This document shows positions 1 to 4,416 of a stretch of 5,318 bases of DNA, piece by piece. The notes beneath the pieces were generated by a model that searched no databases, was not told where the DNA came from, and saw nothing but the letters and a program-made list of their open reading frames with translations. Position 1 is the first letter of the stretch; each line of letters starts with the position of its first letter. Position numbers and translations under genes: made by a program. The stretch comes from Clostridia bacterium (lineage in GTDB: Bacteria > Bacillota > Clostridia > Christensenellales > DTU072), in contig JAQVME010000112.1 of NCBI GenBank assembly GCA_028703745.1, positions 1 through 5,318 on the forward strand, in the 5' to 3' direction.

Positions 1-451
1 TTTGGTTTTGAAGTTTTAATAATATATTAATTTTTTCTTCGGGGAAATCTGTCACCGCAAGCAAAAATTCTTTGCTATTGTCGCTTTGCGGCAACATATA
101 TCCCGCCTCTCGGATGATGTCCTCCGCCATGATGCGGTTGGATTTTTCTATAGCTAGTGCAAATTTTCCCGAAAGCCCCGCGGCAATGTTTTCTTGTATG
201 GATTTGCTGCGCAAAAGCGCGTTCATAGCGGCGACAACGGCAGCGTTTTTCGGCTGCTGAGGCGGATATTCCGCGGGAACCAAAGAGATGGCTCCGGACG
301 GACAGGCGGCGGCGCAGTCGCCGCAACCTATGCACTTCAAGACATCTATTACGCTGTTCTCTGTGTCCGTAGCGCCGGTGGGGCAGACATAAAGGCACAG
401 ACAGTCCTTTGTGCATAAACGAATATTTCTTACTGCATATTTCTTAGACAT
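1..451 (-). CDS. Ferredoxin with two [4Fe-4S] motifs, 3' end beyond window
   Basis: The frame is open from an ATG at 451 to base 1 (150 codons, no stop seen), so the C-terminus is missing. Residues 13-23 carry the first cluster motif in unusual spacing, CxxxCxCxxxCP (C13, C17, C19, C23). Residues 40-50 carry a canonical CxxCxxCxxxCP (C40, C43, C46, C50), followed by SGAI. Together they predict a bacterial-type 2[4Fe-4S] electron carrier in the cytoplasm. After about residue 65 comes a mostly helical, cysteine-free tail of at least 85 residues, so this is more than a bare ferredoxin of about 55-60 residues. The start is set by AAGGAGGT at 456-463, and the ATG lies inside the last codons of the rubredoxin-type gene (8-base overlap), which implies translational coupling. 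The likely role is to pass electrons to or from that neighbour during peroxide or oxygen detoxification. The partner is inferred from position only. Confidence 0.9.
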   Translation of the reverse strand, partial: MSKKYAVRNIRLCTKDCLCLYVCPTGATDTENSVIDVLKCIGCGDCAAACPSGAISLVPAEYPPQQPKNAAVVAAMNALLRSKSIQENIAAGLSGKFALAIEKSNRIMAEDIIREAGYMLPQSDNSKEFLLAVTDFPEEKINILLKLQNQ

Positions 452-1115
452 TCTGACCTCCTTCGATTTTTTCAAATTTCCTGTTTGGTACTTTGCATAC
501 AGGGCAAAGCTCGGGAAGGTTGTCGCCGATGTAAATAAAGCCGCATATAGTGCAGACGTATACGCCGGTATTTTGGAGCATTGCGTCGCCTTCTTGCAAA
601 TATCGGCTCAAAAGTGACTTCAAGATCCGCGTTACCTTTTCGCTCCAAACCAAAGCGCGCTTTGCGCCTCTATCGTTGGCTTCGGATGCCACGGCGTTGA
701 CGGCGGGAAAGACCTGTTCCAGATCTTTTTCAACCAATTCAAGCAGTTTTGCAAAATCGGGATTTTCGGCAGGCGCCGTTGCCGTCTTGAAATGCGCCGC
801 CAACTCTCTGAAAAGCTCTGCTTCTTCAGGCTTGTACTGCTTTTCGCAACCGCGCGCCAGATTGGTGCAAAGTGCGCTGATTTCAAGCGGAGACAACTCC
901 TTGCTGTCGGCATCGGATTCAATAATCTTTACGGGTTTTTTCTCAGCCTTCGGAGCTGATTGATTGTTGAATTCCTCCTTTCCTGCTCCGCAAAGCGGAC
1001 AAACCCAATCTTTGGGAACATCAGCCCAGACGGTGGCGGGAGCTATGCCAGTTTCCGGAGCGCCTTGTGCTTCGTCATAGACATAACCGCATATGGAACA
1101 TATGTATTTTTCCAC
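444..1115 (-). CDS. Rubredoxin / degenerate ferritin-like / rubredoxin fusion protein (rubrerythrin-related)
   Basis: 223 residues in three parts. Residues 1-49 are a complete classical rubredoxin: C6xxC9 followed by GYVYD, W37, C39PLC42G and GKEEF. Residues 74-175 are predicted helical and align loosely with the ferritin-like bundle of rubrerythrins; E91, E129, E145 and E159 fall near expected diiron-ligand positions. The two ExxH motifs are absent, however: E129 is followed by KDL and E159 by KVT. Residues 188-207 are a short rubrerythrin-type rubredoxin knuckle, C188xxC191-x12-C204xxC207. Rubrerythrins reduce hydrogen peroxide at a diiron site. Here the two FeS4 sites look intact but a normal diiron site is doubtful, so an electron-transfer role is as likely as peroxidase activity. 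The start codon is GTG, fixed by AAGGAGGT at 1122-1129. The gene lies 22 bases after the PerR-type gene and overlaps the ferredoxin start, so the three form one operon. Confidence 0.88.
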   Translation of the reverse strand: MEKYICSICGYVYDEAQGAPETGIAPATVWADVPKDWVCPLCGAGKEEFNNQSAPKAEKKPVKIIESDADSKELSPLEISALCTNLARGCEKQYKPEEAELFRELAAHFKTATAPAENPDFAKLLELVEKDLEQVFPAVNAVASEANDRGAKRALVWSEKVTRILKSLLSRYLQEGDAMLQNTGVYVCTICGFIYIGDNLPELCPVCKVPNRKFEKIEGGQNV

Positions 1116-1121
1116 GTATTT

Positions 1122-1129
1122 ACCTCCTT
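1122..1129 (-). promoter_or_regulatory. Ribosome binding site that fixes a GTG start
   Basis: The minus strand reads AAGGAGGT, a near-perfect anti-Shine-Dalgarno match, six bases before GTG at 1115-1113. The next residues (E, K, Y, then the first rubredoxin CxxC) match the usual rubredoxin N-terminus, so no other start is needed. Confidence 0.85.
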
Positions 1130-1137
1130 ATGGTGTT

Positions 1138-1560
1138 TTATTCTTTATTTGTCAGACATCTTGGACAGATGCCCATAAAATACACGTTTTTATTCTCAAT
1201 TTTGAAATTCTTCAAGTCGTCGGAGCAAAAATTGTCTATATCTACATAGAAATCATATATGGTATGGCAGCTATTACATTTGAAATGCCCGTGGTTTTTT
1301 GTGTTGATATCGTACCTCGTTTCGTTGTCATCTATAGTCATGCTTCGCACAAGACCTGTTTCGGTCAGAATCCGCAAGGTGTTATAAACCGTGGTTTTCG
1401 ACAAGGTGGGAAGCTCCTTGAGCAAATCGGAAAAAATCTGTTCGACCGAGGGATGGCAACGGTTGTTGACAAGGTACTCAAGCACCTTCAACCTTTGAAA
1501 GGACAGATTTATGTTTTTTGCCTTTAAGTTCTGTTTAAGTTCTGCAAAGGACGGTGTCAT
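1138..1560 (-). CDS. perR: PerR-type peroxide-sensing repressor (Fur family)
   Basis: 140 residues, the normal size for the family. Residues 1-75 form the winged-helix DNA-binding half, with the recognition region around residues 54-72 (SKTTVYNTLRILTETGLV). The metal-sensing ligands known from Bacillus subtilis PerR are all present, shifted by one: H36, D84, H90, H92 and D103. The aspartate at 103 favours PerR over Fur, which normally has glutamate there. The structural zinc site is complete: C95, C98, C132, C135. PerR with iron senses hydrogen peroxide by metal-catalysed oxidation of the ligand histidines, which releases DNA. It is the first gene of an operon with the rubredoxin-type protein and the ferredoxin, and is probably autoregulated through the palindrome at 1586-1600. 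The ribosome site is weak (AGGT at 1570-1573, nine bases before ATG), which would keep repressor output below that of its downstream partners. Specificity for peroxide rather than iron or zinc is inferred from the ligands. Confidence 0.9.
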   Translation of the reverse strand: MTPSFAELKQNLKAKNINLSFQRLKVLEYLVNNRCHPSVEQIFSDLLKELPTLSKTTVYNTLRILTETGLVRSMTIDDNETRYDINTKNHGHFKCNSCHTIYDFYVDIDNFCSDDLKNFKIENKNVYFMGICPRCLTNKE

Positions 1561-1585
1561 TTTTTACTAACCTGCTTTCCGGTAG

Positions 1586-1600
1586 CTGTAATCATTACAA
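1586..1600. promoter_or_regulatory. Per-box-like operator
   Basis: The bases read cTGTAATCATTACAa. The core 1587-1599 is a perfect 6-1-6 inverted repeat (TGTAAT, C, ATTACA). It matches 11 of 14 defined positions of the Bacillus Per box TTATAATnATTATAA, which has a 7-1-7 layout. It sits about 16-30 bases downstream of the start predicted for the minus-strand promoter at 1622-1650, in the leader of the PerR-type gene, where a bound repressor would block initiation or early elongation. Function is inferred from position and match. Confidence 0.7.
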
Positions 1601-1621
1601 GTTTGCAACGATATTAAATTA

Positions 1622-1650
1622 ATTATAGCCGAGATTACAAAATAAAGCAA
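1622..1650 (-). promoter_or_regulatory. Sigma-A promoter of the perR operon
   Basis: On the minus strand the -35 is TTGCTT (1650-1645) and the -10 is a perfect TATAAT (1627-1622), with a 17-base spacer. Transcription should begin near 1615, giving a leader of about 55 bases that contains the palindrome at 1586-1600. The spacer holds a further TGTAAT half-site (1639-1634). Confidence 0.75.
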
Positions 1651-1689
1651 GAGGGCAAAACTCCCTATATCTCCAATATGCTTTTCGCC

Positions 1690-1719
1690 GGAACAAGCCG
1701 CCCTCACTGTGAATATTAT
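1690..1719 (+). promoter_or_regulatory. Weak candidate promoter for the AhpD-like gene
   Basis: A -10-like TATTAT (1714-1719) lies about 26 bases before the ATG, with only a poor -35 (GGAACA, 1690-1695, 18-base spacer). A gene with its own ribosome site, transcribed away from the divergent operon, needs a promoter in this gap, and this is the best one visible. The poor -35 could mean low or activator-dependent expression. Confidence 0.3.
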
Positions 1720-1745
1720 AAAATGATATACATATGAGGTGAAAT

Positions 1746-1961
1746 ATGATACTTGACGACAAAACAAAGGGTCTCGTTGCCGTGGCGGCGGCGGTGGGCG
1801 CGAACTGCGTGCCATGTTTCAGATGGCATTTCAACAACTGCCTGAAAATGGGTGTTTCGCTGCCGGAATTGCAAGAAGCCATAGACCTTGCAGGCATAAT
1901 AAAAGGCATGCCGCTCAAGATATTCGGTGAGAACGTCTGCAAGCTGCTGGAAAAGGGTTAA
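1746..1961 (+). CDS. Small AhpD-like / carboxymuconolactone decarboxylase family protein
   Basis: 71 residues. Residues 18-28 (GANCVPCFRWH) contain C21xxC24xxxH28, the active-site signature of AhpD-like proteins. The following helix (residues 38-56, SLPELQEAIDLAGIIKGMP) is also typical of the family. AhpD-type proteins are small helical disulfide reductases, best known for supplying electrons to the peroxiredoxin AhpC in mycobacteria; short single-domain members like this one usually have no defined substrate. The start is certain: an in-frame TGA ends at 1742 just before the ATG, and GAGGTGA (1736-1742) is a ribosome site, though closely spaced. It diverges from the PerR-type operon across a 185-base gap, which suggests but does not prove a role in thiol-based peroxide defence. 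C32 and C65 are extra cysteines. It is monocistronic, ended by the terminator at 1969-2012. Confidence 0.85.
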   Translation: MILDDKTKGLVAVAAAVGANCVPCFRWHFNNCLKMGVSLPELQEAIDLAGIIKGMPLKIFGENVCKLLEKG

Positions 1962-1968
1962 CCTTTGA

Positions 1969-2012
1969 ACGGTATAAGGCGCTAGAATATAAAGCGCCTT
2001 CCGTATTTTTTT
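1969..2012 (+). terminator. Intrinsic terminator of the AhpD-like gene
   Basis: A perfect 7-base stem (AAGGCGC 1976-1982 with GCGCCTT 1994-2000) has an 11-base AT-rich loop. An outer ACGG/CCGT pair (1969-1972, 2001-2004) extends it across a three-base bulge. A run of seven T follows (2006-2012). It starts eight bases after the stop codon at 1961. Confidence 0.88.
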
Positions 2013-2030
2013 AACGCAATATTTTATTAG

Positions 2031-2231
2031 TTCAAAGCCACTTTTCTGCCCGCCGAAAACCTATTAACATATACGGTAGAAGATGATATAATAATACTAA
2101 GTTCACCTACTAAAGAAAATTATTCGTTTATTGGTTGGAAGGATGCTGAAGGCAATTATGTATCGTATATTTTTGTCACGGCAGAAGATATTGGCAATAT
2201 AGTGTTATATGCGGAATGGCAAGAAATATAG
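2031..2231 (+). pseudogene. C-terminal remnant of a Listeria-Bacteroides-repeat surface protein
   Basis: The frame is open from just after a TAG at 2028-2030 to a TAG at 2229-2231 but has no ATG, GTG or TTG start. The translation is recognisable from about 2055: TYTVEDDIII, then SPTKENYSFIGW, then NIVLYAEW before the stop. This is the usual order of a Listeria-Bacteroides (InlB-like) repeat: YTVED strand, PT-x-(5-6)-F-x-GW, and a closing LYAxW. Only one repeat survives. The rest of the gene, including the signal peptide, is gone, and the open stretch begins 18 bases after the terminator of the unrelated AhpD-like gene, so a deletion or recombination joined the two regions. The lipoprotein start codon follows ten bases later, so the two once probably formed an operon. 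Confidence 0.7.
2064..2092 (+). promoter_or_regulatory. Candidate extended -10 promoter inside the remnant
   Basis: TTAACA (2064-2069) and TATAAT (2087-2092) are separated by 17 bases, with TGA directly before the -10 giving the extended TGnTATAAT form. Transcription would start near 2099, about 143 bases before the lipoprotein ATG at 2242. AT-rich coding sequence can produce such matches by chance, but no other promoter is visible between the terminator and the lipoprotein gene. Confidence 0.45.
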
Positions 2232-2241
2232 GAGAGAGAAT

Positions 2242-3110
2242 ATGAAAGTAAGATTAAAAAGTATTCTTATCATCATACTTGTTGCAATGATAAGCATATC
2301 TTTTACGGGGTGCGATTTTGAATTACCTTTTGGAGACATTAGCACCACGGAAAGTTATTTTGAGACAGAATACTTTATGTGTTGTTACGATATTAATGGT
2401 GAGGTGATCATTGGAGGAATTACTGATGAAGCGCTCAAACTAGATACGATAATTATACCTACAGAAATTAACGGGAAGAAGGTTGCTTCTATAGGTTATC
2501 CATATGGACATAAAAATCATTTTTCTAGCTCTTCTTATAGCAAGCTATACATACCGCCGAATGTTAAATACGGAAGAGGTTCTTTGTTTACTTCATGCAA
2601 AATCGATTTAATTGTTATTTTATTATCGGTTGAACCTAATAGAAGAGATTGGGATAATAGAGCATCTTTTAGCGGTTTATTCAGCACACCTAATATCTTT
2701 ATCCCGCTGAATGCGGGTGAGGCTTATGAAGAAGCAATCGGCCATATTCCGGATAGCGCTCCTGTTTCTTATATGAACAACTATGACGATACAATAAACG
2801 GAGGATACCATTGGATTGATGTGTATGATGATGACGGTTCGCTTATTGAGCCTCCTGTGCCGGAGAGGGAAGGTTATGATTTCGGAGGATGGTATGAAGA
2901 AGCCGAATGTACTGGAACTTTGAAGAGGACAGACTGTTTGAACCGGAGGAGACATTGGAAGAACTTTATGCAAGGTATGAAGCTGAAAAAAATATCAGGA
3001 TAAAAATCGAACTTTATAATGAGTATGAAAGACGACGCCTTGAAGAAGAGAGTAAAGGTACAGAGAAAGTATATGAACATACCAAAGAGCTGTTTGCGAA
3101 GTGGAATTAG
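2242..3110 (+). pseudogene. Frameshifted lipoprotein with BspA-like region and one Listeria-Bacteroides repeat
   Basis: The likely start is ATG 2242 (not 2209), because GGAGAGAG at 2231-2238 is a ribosome site and the signal peptide then begins MKVRLKS. A hydrophobic stretch (residues 8-20) ends in FTGC24, an acceptable lipobox, so export and lipid anchoring are predicted. Residues 60-90 (with IIIPTEINGKKVASIG) resemble BspA-like leucine-rich surface repeats, and residues from about 210 give EPPVPEREGYDFGGWYEEAEC, the core of a Listeria-Bacteroides repeat. That frame then turns into a basic, unrelated tail and stops at 3003. Stepping back one base at about 2913 restores a sensible ending in the other frame: WNFEED, an acidic helical stretch, then LFAKWN and a stop at 3110. 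The simplest reading is loss of one T in an original ACTTGG, or a sequencing error. The repaired protein would be about 289 residues. Its ligand is unknown. Confidence 0.7.
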
Positions 3111-3144
3111 ATAATTGTATATCTAAAATCAAATATAAAACATA

Positions 3145-3173
3145 TTGAAAAAAGAAAGCAACTACTATATAAT
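3145..3173 (+). promoter_or_regulatory. Sigma-A promoter of the PI-PLC-like gene
   Basis: TTGAAA (3145-3150), a 17-base spacer and a perfect TATAAT (3168-3173). The start predicted about seven bases after the -10 is near 3180, only about three bases before the ATG at 3183, so the transcript would be leaderless or nearly so. No Shine-Dalgarno sequence is visible before the ATG, which fits. Confidence 0.7.
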
Positions 3174-3182
3174 ATCCTTATT

Positions 3183-4295
3183 ATGAAAAAAGCAAAAAAG
3201 ATTTTATTGATAGTACTTGTTGCCATACTCGGACTTGCCGCGACTTATTATGTGTCGCTGGTGATTGTTTTCAATACCGAGCTTTCTCGAGAGTTCAAAG
3301 CCCAGGCGAACTATATTGAGAACCTGCGCAAAAACCCCGGTCTGCCCGTCATAGAGAGCAACTTTGTCAATTTTGACCTTGAAAGCAACTCCCTGCGCCT
3401 CAACGAGATACAATTTCTTGCCACCCACAACAGTTTCAAGAAGCTGCCCAGCAAATATATGAACGCGCCTCTGGAGCTTTTCAGCAACAGAGTAAAGAAC
3501 GGCTATTACGGCTATGACAGCCTTACCGAACAGCTCAACGCCGGCATGAGAGGGCTGGAGCTTGACGTAACCATGTATGACGGCGCCTTCGTGCTCAATC
3601 ATAACGCCACTACCGATTGGCGCACTAACGGCACGGATTTTGCCATGGCTCTTGAAGAAATAAAAATATGGTCGTTACTCAACCCGGGACATATTCCACT
3701 GAACATCATGGTGCAAGTGCGCGACGGCTGGTCGCCGTACAACCACAAATACGACAAATACACAGCTGAGGACTTCGTCAGACTCGATCTCCTTTTTTCT
3801 GCAACCTTCGGAGATGACGGCATAATAAAGCCGTCGGATGTCATGGGCGAGAGGACAACGGTTCGCGAAGCAGTCGAGGAAGACGGTTGGCCGCTGCTTT
3901 CGGAATGCCGCGGAAAGGTTTTTTTCATCATGTTATTTGATAAAGAAAAGAACAAACAAAGCTATATAGATATAGATTCCGACTTCGGCACACAGAGAGC
4001 CTTCATAATGACGGGAGCGGACGGGCTAAAAGACTATTCCGCCGTTATACATGCCGATGACGCTAGAAAAAACACCCAAGCGCTAGAAAATCTCGTTTCC
4101 AAGAATTACATATTGCGCTCCCGAATCGACGAACAGTTTGATTATACCCAAGAAAGATGGCAAGCCAGCGTCGAGCTAGGCGCTGTCATTCTTGCTACCG
4201 ACCATATGGCGGGCAGTGTCTTAGCAAAGGACTATGTTTGCCGTTTGGACGGCGAAAAAACCGTCATTGAAAGAGGCAGCTTAGATACGGAATAG
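3183..4295 (+). CDS. Membrane-anchored Ca2+-dependent phosphatidylinositol phospholipase C family protein
   Basis: 370 residues. Residues 2-6 are basic and residues 7-30 are one hydrophobic helix, with no lipobox, so the enzyme is probably anchored with its catalytic domain outside. The TIM-barrel PLC-type core starts near residue 73. FLATHNSF places the first catalytic histidine at H82, GMRGLELDV places acidic metal-binding candidates at E126 and D128, and FVLNH gives the second histidine, H140. A later NYILRSRID block (308-316) with R312 and R314, then ATDHM near the end, also match the Ca2+-dependent phosphoinositide-specific PLC family (PI-PLC-C1, Pfam PF16670 from memory). Such enzymes cleave the phosphodiester of phosphatidylinositol-type lipids. 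The actual substrate here is unknown and could be a host lipid, a GPI-like anchor or another glycerophosphodiester. All key residues are present, so it looks active. It is monocistronic with its own promoter, and higher in GC than the broken gene before it. The next in-frame ATG (M93) would remove H82, so the 3183 start stands. Confidence 0.85.
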   Translation: MKKAKKILLIVLVAILGLAATYYVSLVIVFNTELSREFKAQANYIENLRKNPGLPVIESNFVNFDLESNSLRLNEIQFLATHNSFKKLPSKYMNAPLELFSNRVKNGYYGYDSLTEQLNAGMRGLELDVTMYDGAFVLNHNATTDWRTNGTDFAMALEEIKIWSLLNPGHIPLNIMVQVRDGWSPYNHKYDKYTAEDFVRLDLLFSATFGDDGIIKPSDVMGERTTVREAVEEDGWPLLSECRGKVFFIMLFDKEKNKQSYIDIDSDFGTQRAFIMTGADGLKDYSAVIHADDARKNTQALENLVSKNYILRSRIDEQFDYTQERWQASVELGAVILATDHMAGSVLAKDYVCRLDGEKTVIERGSLDTE

Positions 4296-4328
4296 CTGTT
4301 TTATTACGAAAATGATTTTTAATGCCGG

Positions 4329-4368
4329 ATAATATTAAAAAATATTATATTTTCATTTGTCTTTTTTT
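4329..4368 (+). terminator. Possible AT-only terminator after the PI-PLC-like gene
   Basis: A perfect 8-base inverted repeat, ATAATATT (4329-4336) with AATATTAT (4341-4348), has a four-A loop and is followed by a T-rich stretch including seven T at 4362-4368. The stem contains no G or C and the T-run is 13 bases away, so it may be weak. It is the only candidate in the gap. Confidence 0.35.
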
Positions 4369-4385
4369 GTCGATTGTTGTAGAAT
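4357..4385 (+). promoter_or_regulatory. Promoter of the secreted repeat protein
   Basis: TTGTCT (4357-4362), a 17-base spacer and TAGAAT (4380-4385). A start near 4392 gives a leader of about 25 bases containing AGAGG (4406-4410) ahead of the ATG at 4417. The -35 overlaps the T-rich tail of the hairpin at 4329. Confidence 0.55.
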
Positions 4386-4416
4386 AATGATAATAATCCC
4401 CAAGTAGAGGAAAATT

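Noticed and set aside
75..416. 113-codon minus-strand frame within the ferredoxin gene
   Set aside because: The overlapping frame starting at 451 encodes clear [4Fe-4S] motifs and has the ribosome site; this is a shadow with a basic, low-complexity translation.
1650..1667. Hairpin-like AGGG...CCCT in the divergent intergenic region
   Set aside because: The stem is only four pairs with no T-run, too weak to call a terminator or a riboswitch element.
2209..2241. Upstream ATG extending the lipoprotein by 11 residues
   Set aside because: It lies inside the remnant frame, has no ribosome site, and would place charged residues ahead of a normal signal peptide; ATG 2242 has GGAGAGAG.
2898..2925. 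Programmed ribosomal frameshift in the lipoprotein gene
   Set aside because: No slippery heptamer of the X XXY YYZ type and no strong downstream hairpin is visible; a simple one-base loss explains the data.
3204..3602. 132-codon open frame on the minus strand opposite the PI-PLC-like gene
   Set aside because: It mirrors a strong family match on the other strand, has no ribosome site and no recognisable domain.
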